DNA of 64,000 nt from Artocarpus heterophyllus (GCA_025403435.1 CM046347.1:22332597-22396596); one strand, 5' to 3'. Shown: positions 10,835-23,398, counted from the stretch's first letter. Numbers and translations: made by a program. Notes: generated by a model not told the origin, from the letters alone.

Positions 10835-11955
10835 TTGGTTTCTTTTAATGATAAAGTGGTGATTCGTAAAAACAAATCTTTTATCTATTCTGGATGGATG
10901 CAAAATAATCTATATTTTATCAAACCTAAGATAGACGTACTACTTAATGCTGAGATGAATGATAATAACTCTAAAAGACTTAAAACTTCTCACTCTAATA
11001 AGACTTATCTTTGGCATTTGCGCCTTGGTCATATTAACCTGAATAGGATTCAAAGGTTGGTAAGAGATGGAACTTTAAGTCACTTAAAGGTGGAATCTGT
11101 ACCTCAATGTGAGTCTTGTTTGGAGGGTAAAATGACCAAAAGACCATACGGGTCTAAGGGCAATAAGGCCGAAGGGGTCCTAGAACTTGTGCATAGTGAT
11201 GTTTGTGGACCAATGAACATCAAGACACGAGGAGGGTATGAGTACTTTGTCACTTTTATTGACGATTACTCAAGATATGAGTATGTGTACCTGATGCACC
11301 ACAAAAGTGAAACTTTTGACAAGTTCAAGGAGTTTCGGGCAGAAGTGGAAAAGCAATTAGGTAGACCTATATAGGTACTTTGATCTGATTGAGGTGGAGA
11401 ATACCTTTCTATGAGTTCTTAGGACACTTATTAGACAATGGAATTTTATCCCAATTGACTGCGCCGGGCACTCTGCAGCAGAATGGCGTAGCGAAGAGAA
11501 GGAATAAGACTTTATTGGATATGGTCAGGTCCATGATGAGTTATTCATCATTGCCTTTATCCTTTTGGGGATATGCACTACAAACCGCATGTTATCTTTT
11601 AAACAATGTGCCTTCAAAATCGGTCCCCAAAACTCCTCACGAGTTGTGGACGGGCAGGAAGATATCCCTAAACTATATTCGCATATGGGGATGTCTAGCT
11701 CATGTCCTATTTAAGGATGTGAATAAGTTGAAAGCACGTTCAAAAGTTTGCGTATTTGTAGGATATCGAAAAGGGACTAAAGGGCGTTATTTTTATAACC
11801 TAAAGGAAAATAAAGTCGTGGTTTTAACTAATGCAACTTTTCTTGAGGAGAGTTACATGGATGACTTTAAACCTCGAAGCAAAGTGGTGCTTGAGGAGTT
11901 AAGGAGTGATCCGATTACTCCAAAGGTTCCAATAAAACCATTCAAATTAGTGTAG
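10835..11955 (+). pseudogene. Copia A integrase
   Basis: Integrase would insert the cDNA. The N-terminal HHCC finger is present (WHLRLGH near 11011-11031; CESC near 11107-11118). Catalytic Asp 1 is in HSDVCGPM (11198-11200) and Asp 2 in SD*GGEY (11387-11389). The catalytic Glu, expected in NGVAERRN, is Lys (AAG at 11494-11496), so the enzyme would be dead even without the frameshift near 11407 and stops near 11374. The C-terminal [14 protein letters not shown] and [12 protein letters not shown] segments follow. Element E shares the same Glu-to-Lys change. Confidence 0.9.
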
Positions 11956-12830
11956 AAAAACCAAACGAATCTGAACAATAACCTAAGGGGCTTCGATGTA
12001 ATAGGAGGAACGAGCATCAACCTGAGAGGTATATGTTCAGTGGGGAAATCTTTTTGGCTGAACCGGATGAACATGACAGGGATCTTTATACTTGCGCAGA
12101 GGCTATGAAGGATGTTGATTGAAAACTCTGGATAGAGGCCATGAACATAGAGATGAAGTCTTTAGAGACTAATCAGGTCTAGGAGCTTGTGGATCTTCTT
12201 GAAGGGGTAAAACCCATAGGGTGTAAGTGGATCTACAAGAGAAAAAGAGGAGTGGATGGAAAGGTTGAAACCTTTAAGGCTAGACTGGTAGCTAAGGGTT
12301 ATATGCAAAAGGAAGGAATCGATTATGAGGAAACCTTTTCGCCTGTAGCCATGCTTAAGTCTATCCGGATTCTCCTGTCCATAGCTGCCGCTCTCAACTA
12401 CAAGATTTGGCAAATAGATGTCAAGATGACTTTTCTAAATGGCTATATTGATGAGTCCATTTATATGGAACAACCGGACAGGTTCAAGGTCAAGGGTCAA
12501 GAGGGTAAGGTTTGTAAACTGTTAAAGTCAATTTATGGACTTAAGCAGGCTTCTCGTTCTTGGAACATAAGATTTGATCGATGATCAAGACTTATGGGTT
12601 CTCACAAAATGTGAATGAGCCATGTGTTTACAAACACATTAAGGATGGGAATGTGGTTTTTCTACTGCTCTATGTAGATGATATTCTGCTAATTAGCAAT
12701 GATGTTGGGGCATTGTCATCTGTCAAATTATGGTTGACCAAGCAGTTTAACATGAAAGACTTGGGTGAGGCTAATTTTCTTCTCGGTATCCAGATCTTTT
12801 AGGATAGGAAGAAGAAAGTGATAGCTTTGT
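11956..12830 (+). pseudogene. Copia A reverse transcriptase
   Basis: It would copy element RNA. A stop-ridden linker (11956-12180) is followed by the RT domain: [52 protein letters not shown] (catalytic Asp of motif A), and YGLKQASRSW. The YVDD active-site box is intact at 12671-12682. Breaks include TGG-to-TAG just before 12183, a frameshift near 12580 and a CGG-type codon turned stop at about 12801. Comparison with E shows the same domain layout. Confidence 0.93.
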
Positions 12831-13672
12831 CCCAAGCTGGCTACATAGATAAAATTCTCAAGAGGTTTGCAATACAGGATTCCAAGAAAGGTAGGCAACC
12901 ATCTAGGTCTGGAATTACTCTTTCTAAGAAAGACTCTCCAAAGTCTTATGAAGAAAGAGAATACATGAAGAAGGTGCCTTATACTTCGACAGTGGGTAGT
13001 CTCATGTATGCCATGCTTTGCACACGACCGGATATTAGCTATGCAGTCGGGATTGTAAGTCAATTTCAGACGGATCCAAGACCGAACAATTGGGTTGCGG
13101 TAAAGCATATTTTCAAGTACCTGAGAAGGACTCGAGGGTATATGCTTGTATATTCGGGTGAGGACTTGACTCCTCTAAGATATACTGACTTAGATTTTCA
13201 ATCCTGTTTGGATTCAAGGAAATCGACTTTGGGTTTTCTATTTACTCTGAGCGACGGTGCCATCATTTGGCAAAGTGTCAAGCAAGATTGCACTTCAGAT
13301 TCAACGATGGAGGCCAAGTATGTGGCAACTAGTGTTGCTTCAAAAGAAGCAGTGTGGCTCCGCAAGTTCCTTGGGGATCTTGAGGTAGTTCCTGGTATGG
13401 ATAAGGCGGTATCACTATACTGTGATAATAGTGCGGCGATAGCTAATGCTAAGGAACCAAGATTTCACAAGAAGAGTAAGCATATTGATCGGAAGTATCA
13501 TGTGATAAAGGACTTCGTTGAGGGCAGGCATATCATGGTGTGTAAGATCGTGTCAGAGGACAATTTAGCTGATCCATTTATGAAGACACTTACTGGGAGA
13601 GTCTTCAAGAGGCATGTCGAAGCTATGAGGATGCGAGATTTGTTATATCTACTCACTTCGTGCAAGTGGGAG
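12831..13672 (+). pseudogene. Copia A RT connection and RNase H
   Basis: This degrades RNA in the RNA/DNA hybrid. It has the RT C-terminal segment (LSQAGYIDKIL, SLMYAMLCTRPDISYA, HIFKYLRRTRGY), then RNase H with its acidic residues: YTDLDF (Asp at 13187), STMEAKY (Glu) and LYCDNSAAI (Asp at 13424). RFHKKSKHID and SEDNLADP follow, the latter with its final Asp. It is one open frame from 12818 to 13702 and the best-preserved part of A. It ends just before the PPT. Confidence 0.93.
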
Positions 13673-13674
13673 AT
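13664..13674 (+). other. Polypurine tract of Copia A
   Basis: AAGTGGGAGAT lies directly before the 3' LTR; RNase H would leave it to prime plus-strand DNA. Equivalents are AGTGGGAGA before 54698 (E) and the reverse forms after 29606 (B) and 46387 (D). Confidence 0.85.
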
Positions 13675-15589
13675 TGTTAGACATGTATGCCCTAAGGAGT
13701 AAAAATGTAATAAGTTTTTGGAGACATTTCTATCAATAAAGAATCTATTCATTATTTATATACCAAATATTGTCCTTTTGTATGTTAAGCAAAGAAAAGT
13801 TTGAGACTGTCAATCTAAACCTTTAAGAATTGGGCATATGATGGACAGATTATGCAGAAGACATGATTCTTAAGGTAATGGTCTAAATCATAAGATCCAC
13901 AATCGAGGGAATAAAGTTGGGTGCTTTATTCATGTAAAGATAGTTATGCTGTCTATATCCTATTGGGAAATGGTTTGTCTTGACCATCGGAGGTGGACTC
14001 CATGAATAGAAACATTGGCATGTTGTCATAGGTGATGATGTGTTGGATCGAGACATAAAGTGAATTGACTTGGATTAATAATTCTATCTCGGCAAATCGA
14101 TTCACTTTAAACAATCATTTGTATTGTATCTTAATCCTGAGATGAACAGTGGGCCCGTTGTCTTGACTTATGTCTTTTGATGCATGCTAGTACATTAAAG
14201 GCATGACTCTTGACAATGTAGATCTGTCATTCATAGATATGGAATCCATAGCTCCTCTTTAGGAGTAGTGATATCCTCTTATATGCGTCATCCTATAATT
14301 GAAAAACTAGAGCGCTCAACCATTTGGATACATAGGTGTAACCAAATGTTATACTGTCTTTGGATGGTAAGATAATGGAATGTAAGATAAAAATAATCGA
14401 GAAGGTAAGACAAAATTTGTCCTTAAGCCGATTATGGATAATCCTATGGAGATACTATACACTATGATATGTCATGGAGACTTAGCTATATGGGCTTCAT
14501 AATTCTATGTAGTTCGAGAGTGCAGCTCCAAGCATTTAGTAGGATAGCATTGGAGTTGATAGTTATGAAATGTATATCTAGGATATTGGGTTTCATAATT
14601 ATTGGGAGCTTGAACTATATAGGTCCATTTGGTCCCTTTTGCTAGCTCACAACATCCTGTAATGATACGGCGTGCTTTTCCAATAATTGGTGACTTATGT
14701 CAAATTTATTAGATTGATTGAAATTCAAAAGAATCAAATACTTTATGTCTGTTTATTGGTTGAATTAATTTTGTAATAAAATTAATTCAAGTTAAACTTG
14801 TTGAATTGTTAGGATCGGATAATTCTTGTCTGTTTATCAATTGATTTAATTTTGAATAATTTAAATCAAGATAAACTTGTACAATTATTAGGAATTCATT
14901 TATTTTCATAGAGATTATCTAGATAAAGTTGTTTTAATTAGATAACTTCTCTATTGGGTTATTTGAGATAAAACTGAGACTTTATCCTATAGAATCTCGG
15001 GTGGAAAATAAAAAATCGCTGAGATCTTTTTTCGGTAGGTCGGCATGCCGATCCTCATGTTCGGCTTGCCGATATGCAAAGGATAAGATTACGCATTTTC
15101 ATGCAAATTTTATCAGATAATGATCTGAATTTGATTCTAATTCGAACTTTTGAGACTTAATCTGATAAGGATTGCCCTAGACCTAACCTCTATAAATAGG
15201 GAGTAAGTCACATGAGTTATTTATATCAATTGAGAGATTAAGAGAGATACTCTGCTGGTGAGAATCTGAAAATCCTTGAGAGCTCTTGTTCACAAATCAC
15301 AAGCACTAGCTTTGGGTTCTCTCAATTGGTTGGAAGGAGAGTCACCTAGAGTAAGAGTTGTACGTGTGAACCCACACTCACTCCAATCGTGGATAGAGAA
15401 TAGCGAAGAAGATCAGTTGGTTGAGGCTCTTCTAGAGCGTTACTTCTCTTCACAGATTGTGGGAGTTCTTCAGCATTCAAAGGTTAGTAAGATCTGGTTA
15501 ATTTATGTATATAGCATGTCAAACTTGTGTTTTGAAAAATACTCTGATATAAAATTTTTAAAATTCTACTGCGTACTATTTTTCCAACA
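13675..15589 (+). repeat. 3' LTR of Copia A
   Basis: It begins TGTTAGACATG and ends TTTTTCCAACA, with TATAAATAG at 15191-15199. It has one copy of the region duplicated in the 5' LTR and lacks about 38 bp near 14187. The ORF across its 3' end is LTR noise. The many differences from the 5' LTR point to an old insertion. Confidence 0.92.
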
Positions 15590-16105
15590 CTTCCATACAA
15601 ACATCACTTGGAAGCACAATGACAACTTATTGAGCCTTTGACAATGAGATATTTTAGTGACCGATGTGGTGGCTAAGTTCAACCAGTTGGCTCACCTTTG
15701 CCCAACAATGGTCTAAGATGATAATGAAAGGGTTAGGAGGATGATCAGGGTTCTCCAACTCGAAATAATGGTAAATTATTAATTGGGGTAGTCCGCTTTG
15801 CAACCAAGATCAAGTTGTTTTGAGAGCACAATGAGCCAAATTCCATCTATCAAAGTTGAAGATAAGCCAACCAGAGCATAGTTATGTTGCCAATAACTCA
15901 AATGCTCATAATCGATGCTAGGGCAGTACCAACAACAACTGGAATGGAAGAATAGTTAGAGAAAGGGCAATTTCTAGAATCAGTAGGGTCGAGGCAACAA
16001 GAAAGGAGGTAGTGGCCAGCACAACAATAAAAGGTATATATAACCCTATGCCAAGTGTGGAAAGAAACATCCTGAAGAATGTCGTCATGTAGACATGTTA
16101 GCGAA
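15590..16105 (+). pseudogene. Ty3/gypsy gag, C-terminal fragment with zinc knuckle (element G)
   Basis: It continues the gag broken at 3668. Motifs in order are a PYKHHLEAQ-like stretch, VVAKFNQLAHLCPT, NERVRRMIRVL, a Gln/Asn/Gly-rich linker, and a knuckle YAKCGKKHPEEC near 16050-16090. In an intact gag the first Tyr would be Cys, so the knuckle is damaged. Stops and frame changes are frequent. No protease, RT or integrase of this element is found downstream. Confidence 0.8.
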
Positions 16106-17400
16106 ATGTGTGTAAATTTTTAGCTTCATATCTTGATTGTGTTCTAAGATAAAGTTTGCTGATCATTGGGTACTTAGTGGTTATGAATGTTTATCTGATA
16201 TGCACTACATATGTTGTGAGATTAAAAAAAATACTTTTAAATATGGCTTTCATAATTTCTTATTTTTTTAGTGTTTCTTTATATATTAAGCATGTCACAT
16301 AAAAATTTTAGATGCATGTCATACATATTTAATTTATAAAAATTTTTAAATGAAGGGTATTTGTTATTTACCATGTATGATGTTAATATTATCTCTAAGT
16401 TCAAATGTGTATTATGAATTATTTTGAATTTATTTGAAGCTAATTTTGGATATATTATGATTTTACGTGTCAATTATATGTGATAATTTTTATAAATTAT
16501 TTAATCCATAATTGCTAATAAAGACTACTCACAACTCAGTTTTTGCTGGTAGATTTTTTATTATTAATTTTGTGAATTATTTAGATTAATAAATAAATTT
16601 TTTATAGCTAAAGAAAAATATTAATTTTGTGATTTATTTAGATTAATGAATAAAATTTTTTATGTTTAAAGAAAAATCTGAGGATCATATATTTGTGTTA
16701 ACTTTATTCCCATAAATTTTCTTCCTCTAATTGAATGTGAATTGAAAGATATAAATGATGAATCCTTGAAGGTCGGTCAGTTTTTATGACTGACAGATTT
16801 ATTTAGATGATTTGAAAATTTTAAACAGATATTTTGGATTAATGTTATCAAAAAGAGAAAATTTGAATGATGTATTTGTATGTTAGCTATGTTATAAAAG
16901 AAGTTTCACACTTTATCTTGCTTATAAGTTGAGATTAAATTTTCTAAGTGATTAAAAAGGTCAAGTTTGTTGGTTGTATGTTAATTGAATCTAAGTGCAT
17001 GTTTATGAGTTAAAGATGTACTATTTCATTAATTATGATGTCGAATGCTATATTATTATGTCAAATGATTTTGTAAACATGAATAATAATTTCATGTGAA
17101 TGAATGACATGAACACGACGAAAGAAAGCACACTGAGACTCATGGCTATGTCACTTAACGTAAAGTTTAGTAAGTAAGTAAATCAAGTAAGAACATTCTC
17201 ACCTACAATATGATAAAGTTTATAGAAATATTAAGCAATGTTTTATGAGTAAAGGTTTATGATTTAATGTTCCTACTTAAAGACCTTAAATGGTAAATTT
17301 TCCTAAGGATTTTTTTATGTTTATGTTTTTACGATTTTATGACAAGTTTGTAAAGAAAGCTTATATATACATACATGTATCACTTAATTAAGCATTGCAT
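16106..17400. other. AT-rich noncoding stretch after gypsy gag
   Basis: No coding resemblance on either strand. The texture is like gypsy LTR or spacer sequence, for example repeated GATTAATAAATAAA-like segments near 16575 and 16640. It may be the start of a decayed LTR continuing after the insertions to about 20706, but no boundary could be fixed. Confidence 0.4.
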
Positions 17401-17942
17401 TGTTGGAAAATGAGTATGTGGTGAAATTTTAAATTTTTTTTAAATCAAAGTATTTTTTGAAACACAAATTTGACATGCTATACATATAAATTAATCAGAT
17501 CTTACTAAGCTTTGTTTGCTGAAGAGCTCCTACAATCAGTGAAGAGAAAAGCATTCCAAAAGAGCCTCAACCAATTGGTCTTCTTAGCCATTCTCTATCA
17601 ACGATCGGAGTGTGTGTGGGGCACACGTTGTATAGCTCTTCTTCAGTGACTCTCCTCCCAACCAATTGAGAAGACCTAGAGGTAATGTTCATGATGTTAA
17701 ATAGTAGTTCTCAAGGAGTTTTAGAGTTTCTAAGACTAGCGTACTCACTCTATACTTTACAACTAATCTAAATAACTAAGAAAACTCACCCCCTGTTTAT
17801 AGAGGCCAGATCTAGGGTTAATCATTATCAGATAAGGCCTCAAAATTCGAGTTTGGATCAGTTTTAGAGTCTAATCCACGTAATCAGATTCGGACTCCAA
17901 CTGCCATGGTCAACCGCGCCTAGTATAACATGGTCAACCGTG

Positions 17943-18575
17943 TCGTCGCGATAATGAAGTTTGAATTTGATTCAAACTTCCACAAGTTGATTCGATAAAT
18001 CCAATCTTATTTGACCTAGTATTCTTTATGGAGCCTTAATTTTAATTCGAATAACCCAATAGAAAAGTTATCTAATTAAAATAGTCATATACATATAGAT
18101 CCATACAAATAAGATATTATCCACAATAATTCAACATGTTTAACTTGAATTAATTCACAAAATTAGTTCAACCGATAAACAAACATGAATTAGTAAATCC
18201 AATCAACTCGAATTTTAGCCAATCTAAAAATTTAACATAACTTCATTATTGCGTCATCGTGATAATGAAGTTCAAATCTGATTCGAACTTCCTTAAGTTG
18301 ATCCCATAAATCCAATCACAATTATCTAGATAAATCCTATCTTATCTAAGCAAGTGTTCTTTATAGAGCCTTAATTTTAATTCAAATAACCCAATTGAAA
18401 AGCTATCTGATTAAAATAGTCATATATAGATAGACTCATACAAATAAGATATTATCCACAATAATTCAACATGTTTATCTTGAATTAATTCACAAAATTA
18501 ATTCAACCAATAAACAAACATGAATTAGTAAACCCAATCAACTTGAATTTTAGCCAATCTAATAATTTAACATAA
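17943..18575 (-). repeat. Tandem duplication of about 311-335 bp in the solo LTR
   Basis: The block from ATAATGAAGTTTGAATTTGA (17951) recurs at 18262 with about 90% identity by eye. The second copy has an extra 25-30 bp near 18310. The position within the LTR differs from that of the 231-bp duplication in element A. Confidence 0.8.
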
Positions 18576-18700
18576 GTCACTAATTTATTGGAAAAGCATG
18601 CTGTATCATTATAGGATTTATTATGAGCTAGCAAAGGGGACTTGATAGACCTATATAGTTCAACCTCCTGATAATTATAAAATACAATATTCCATATATA

Positions 18701-18712
18701 TATATATATGTT
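18701..18712. repeat. Short TA microsatellite
   Basis: TATATATATATA within the solo LTR. Similar runs occur near 26011-26035 and 32541-32562. Confidence 0.7.
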
Positions 18713-19770
18713 TTATAATTATCAACTCTAGTGCTACTCCACTAAAAACTTAGAGCAGCACTCTCGAGCTATATAAAATTACGAAGCTCTAAATAAGCTA
18801 AGTGTCCATGACATATCAAAATGTATCGTATCCCTATAGAATATTCATAATCGGCTAAGGGATAAATTCTGTCTTACCTTCCTGATTATTTTTATCTTAC
18901 GTTCTACTATCTCACCATCGAAAAACTTACTATCCAAAAACAATATACCATTCGATTACACTTATACATCCAAATGGTTGAGCGTCCTAGTCTTCTAATT
19001 ATAGGATAACGTATATAAGAAAATATCATTGACTCCACCAATGGAGCTATGGATTCTATATCTATGAATAACATGTCTACACTATCAAGAGTCATGTCCT
19101 CAATGTAATGCATACGTACCACCATAAAGTTAGGATGTTAGCCTTTGGTACATTAAAAGACATAAGTCAAGATAACGACCCATTAGTTATTTTAGGATTA
19201 AAATACAACACACATGATTGTTTAAAGTAAATTTATTTACACAGACAGAATTATTAATCCAAATCAATTCAACTCTATGTCTCAGTCCAATACATCGTCA
19301 CCTATGACAATGTACCAATGTTTATACTCGTAGAGTCCAAGTCCGATGGCCAAGACAAGCCCATCTTCCTTCAGGGATATAGACAACATGATAATCTTAT
19401 CATGAATAAAATGCCCAACTTTATTCCTTAATTGCAGATCTTACAATTTAGGCCGTCACCTTTAAGATTCATGTCTTCCACATAATCTATCCATCATATG
19501 CATGATTCTCAAAGGTTTAGTCCAACAGTCTTAGACTTTTGTTTGCTTATCATATATTCAACAAATATGAACATAAAGAGGATAATATTTGGTATATGAA
19601 CAATAAATAAACTCTTTATTGATAAAATGTCTCTAAAAATATATTACAGCATCTTACTCCTTAGGGCATGCATGTCTAGCATACACACCCTATGTTTATG
19701 TTTATGATGTCCTATAATGTTGGACTTGCCATGTTTGGTTTGGGGCTAGCTACCTTACTCCTCTCATGAC

Positions 19771-20326
19771 TAGGGCCAACAATTTTGGACACGAAATAAA
19801 AACGACATGAGATAAACAAGTTTGGATTACATGTTTATTAATTAGGCCATAAATGGGTTGGCACGAATAACTTGAAAATAAATAAGCTATATTCATGTTA
19901 ACATGTCTAATATGCCTTAACACGTTTAATTAAATAGGCCGTAAACGTGTCGACACAATACAACATGACCCGCCTGTTTATAATACATTTAAACTTAAAA
20001 ATAAACATATTTGAAATATTTGTAGTAGGTTAGTATTAATTAGATATTGTTTTTTTGTTAATTTTCTTTATTGATTTTTAAATTTTTTTTTTAATTTTTT
20101 AGTTAACTAGGTCATAAACGTGCCATATGCGTGTTATTATCATATCAACCCGTCACGACTCACTTAGTAATTGTGTTAATTGTGTCTTACCGTGTTACAA
20201 ATGCCATAGGCAGGTCATGTTCGTGTTTGCATTTCTAACATGTTTATTAATCGTGTTATGTTTGTGTTTAATCTAAACATGTTATGCTGTAAACATGCTG
20301 ACACAAGCACGATTTTGCGTCCCCTA
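19771..20326 (+). mobile_element. hAT-type MITE
   Basis: The 556-bp element begins TAGGGCCAACAATTTTG and ends GATTTTGCGTCCCCTA, imperfect terminal inverted repeats. It is flanked by an 8-bp duplication, CTCATGAC (19763-19770) and TTCATGAC (20327-20334), with one mismatch; 8 bp is the hAT signature. The interior has many copies of an AACACG/CGTGTT word near both ends (subterminal repeats). There is no transposase, so it is non-autonomous. Confidence 0.85.
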
Positions 20327-20334
20327 TTCATGAC

Positions 20335-20706
20335 GGTGTGCCTATGATGTTAATGGTGCAACGCTTGGATGCCTAAAGATAAAATGAATAATGTTTCTAG
20401 TAAAGAATTTTAAATAGAAGATATATTCTATATAAGTGTGTGCCTTGTGCACTACTATGACTATGATTATGATGTTATGTTATGATTTTATGAAAGATTA
20501 TGCTTTCTATTGTGAGATAGAAAAGTGTATTTACTAAGCTTATGCTTACTTGGTTATATATCATGTTCCAAACAAAGATTAAAGGCTTATGGAATTGGAT
20601 AGAGGACGAGGATAGGCATGTCGGCAAAGAGTGTTGGATTAGAAACAAAATTGCGCTACTAATGGTTTCTGCAGGTTGTCGATTAGTCAAACACTTTAGG
20701 CATTTC
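20335..20706. other. Noncoding, LTR-like remnant
   Basis: It contains TTTACTAAGCTTATGCTTACTTGG, which resembles the 3' part of the gypsy LTR near 22735 (gcttactaagctttta...). Probably a decayed LTR end. The two ORFs here are opposite-strand noise. Confidence 0.35.
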
Positions 20707-23328
20707 TGTAATGCCCAATTAACTCACAATTAGTCAGTAATAAGCATCCTGCATGTCCATACATTTAACAAACATACGTTATTGAATTATGAGCATATAA
20801 AATGCATATCTTACGAGCATGAGTACTCATTATTTTTAAGATTGATTCATGCATAAATGTGCTTATATTCATAAATATGACATCAAATTATTAATATGTG
20901 ATCTAGCATGTTGTTAAAAAGTTCCAATTGTAGTAAAAAGCTCGGTTTCTCGGTAAGGTAGATTAGTATAGTAAACAGTTAAAAATTGATTGAAAAGTCT
21001 TTTTCCATTTTAAATACAATCTAAATTGATTTTTTTTCCTATTTATACCTGGAAAATAGCTAGATTTCATTACAATTAAAAGTATGCAAAATGATGCAAT
21101 TCAATTGGTGCATTGACTAATTATAGAAACTTAAATTGTACTTATTTGTACTTTATTTTATTGCCTAAATATCGGCTTCCATCTCTTACTCAACATCCTT
21201 TCCACATGTCAAAGCCTTGAAAAAGATGGAGACAGCTCGCCAGTAAGCTCTTCCCTTCACTTACATGATTTTGACCAAGTCAAATGAACTTGAATGTCTT
21301 AAACCCATAAAAACTAGAATCAAGTCATAGAAATTCGGATTACACAAAATAGCCCTTGTTTTTACTCTTTTAAGCTTGGAATTAGTGGATTTTGAGCTTT
21401 CTAAAGCGCTTAAAGCTAAACCCCTGCAAGGAGCTTCATTTTATATAACTTTATTATGAAGTAATGGTGTTTTGATGAAATTTTAAAGTTAGTTTTCTAT
21501 TTTTTAATGTTGGAAATCTAGATTCAATGTGTTTTAAGCAAAACTAGTTGAGTTAGTTTCTTTGCAAAATTGATTGTCTTGTTGAATCTGCTTATTTTTT
21601 ATTTCTATTGATTCTAAGTGTTTATTAAGTGATTTTGAATGCTTATAAATAGGCAGGAATTAGTTAGAATGTTATTTCTAAACCTATAGAAAGAAAATAC
21701 AAAACTAGATGAAGTGAAAACTCAAGTTTACACAATGCTCAATTCTTGTTTATTCGGTTATTTTTGTATAGATTATATACTTCCCTCAGTGACATTTAAA
21801 TTTTGAAAATTTTAGTGATTCATTAAAAACTTGATTTGTCTAAAAAGTTGTAAAATTATTATGTATTTGATATATTGTAATTTGCAGGAAGAATATCTGG
21901 ATATACATGTTTGTTGACATGATTGAACATTAATATTCTATGTTTAATTATGGTTATGTAATACATGTTCTTTGGCCAAAAGTGCATATTGTGACATTTT
22001 TATACTCAGCCCATGTTGTATTTAAATTAATGTAAAACCATTGTAACATGAACTTATGACCTATTTCAATGAGTTTGGTTTTATGGGAAATTGAATAGTA
22101 TATGATTTTATGATGTTAGATCTTTTAGCTTATTTTATCTTCTAAGATGACTGTTCTTTTCACTCAATGCAAATTAGACTCGAGGTAAGTAGAAACTACT
22201 ATTTATTGCATCACAAGAACTATGTCATGTTATGTTTTAACATGCATTGACAGGAATGTTGTTATTTAGGCATGATATGGATTGTTAAAAAACATTCATG
22301 ATTCATGACATTTACATGAGAACATGTGATATGATCTAAAAAGTGAATGAAGTTTCTAACTTAAATAGGGCTATGGTGCTTAATTGGTGGTCGGGTAGGC
22401 ATAGGACACAGGTAGGACTAGTAGACCCAATGAACACCCAATGAACAGTGGTGAATATTTTGAGGTTAAAAAACCAAGATAAGAAAAGCCACAAAGACTA
22501 CGACTGAATATAGCAAATACCTTAGGGCTAAAGACCAAGATGGAAACCCTATATTATTGTTATTACATTGACCAAATTATGATGAATAGGTTTCGAAACC
22601 ACGACCTATCATTATCAGTTGAGTACCACACTTTAAGGTACCCAAAAGAAGAAAGAATTGTGGAAAGAAAACTTGTAAGAGAAAATGTCTAATTGCATTC
22701 TCATTCAATGTTTATGTTTATGCATTAGTTTTTGCTTACTAAGCTTTTAGCTCATTATAGTTCTTATGATGCAGGTAAAGATATACAAGGTTAGGGGTTA
22801 ATCGAGTATCCAGAGCTGTTGAATAGAGATTTGTTCATATGTCATGTTTTAGATAAGCTTTTGAAGATTATTTTGGAACTCTATTTTGTCAAATTTAACA
22901 GCACTGTTATGATTTTGAAAATAGATATATTACTAATTCTAAATGTGATAATATATTCCACATCTCATTTTGAAATACTGTATATATTGTAAATGAAAAA
23001 ATCAGTGAAACAATAGTTTCAAAACTCTTTAGTAGTAGAATGAATATTTTAAGTAAACCATAACATTTATAAAGTAAATGAAAGATTAATACTCTTTATC
23101 TAAAGTAAATAGGCTTTCCACGAGCTTATTAGTTAGCTTGAGGGTATTGCAGTTTCGTTGGGCTAACCAAGGAGAGAGAAGTAATATGGTAAGTAGTCTT
23201 AAAAAAATTGCATTGTTTTCCTGGGACATTTGTTTGAGTATAAGTGCTTCAATTGAATTGTTTATCTTTAAATAATGGATTGAACAGAAAAAGAACAGTT
23301 ATTGTGACGTCCGTAAGGGCACCTTACA
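20707..23328 (+). repeat. Probable gypsy LTR (candidate 3' LTR of element G)
   Basis: It begins TGTAATGCCC and ends GGGCACCTTACA, an imperfect inverted terminal pair of the TGTAAxxCCC type. The last 120 bp match the LTR end at 145-264. It would be 2622 bp. No coding sequence inside. It is called the 3' LTR because it lies downstream of the split gag on the same strand; the start is less certain than the end. Confidence 0.55.
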
Positions 23329-23398
23329 CCCCTATATGCGGATGTGCCTTAAAGTAAGTTTTTGGCCATTCCACAACTCTAGAGGCATCTTAGGTATC

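Larger units (their letters stand above)
3669..15589 (+). mobile_element. Ty1/Copia retrotransposon A, complete but dead, inserted in gypsy gag
   Basis: Order: 5' LTR 3669-5910, PBS 5913-5924, long leader, gag from 9715, then protease, integrase, RT and RNase H to 13672, PPT just before 13675, 3' LTR 13675-15589. The order integrase before RT defines Copia. Flanks are CTTTC (3664-3668) and CTTCC (15590-15594), a target duplication with one mismatch, and the flanking gag reads on across the element. The leader contains a later solo-LTR insertion (6688-8840). Many stops and frameshifts and clear LTR divergence show an old copy. B, D and E are the same family. Confidence 0.92.
17401..19681 (-). 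mobile_element. Reverse-strand solo LTR of the Copia A family
   Basis: On the plus strand it runs from TGTTGGAAAATGAG to GCATGTCTAGCA, the reverse complement of the family LTR (TGTTAGACATGC...CCAACA). No PBS, PPT or internal sequence adjoins it. Length is 2281 bp, inflated by an internal tandem duplication (17943-18575). The flanking five bases (TGCAT and TACAC) do not match, so it either lost its duplication or came from recombination between elements. Confidence 0.85.

Noticed and set aside
15276..15641. Repeated short ORF beginning near the LTR end (also at 5738, 27648, 33622)
   Set aside because: It comes from the conserved U5 part of the Copia LTR, is in both orientations, and is broken differently in each copy.
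19682..19700. Target duplication for the solo LTR at 17401-19681
   Set aside because: TGCAT and TACAC do not match; no convincing 5-bp repeat could be found.
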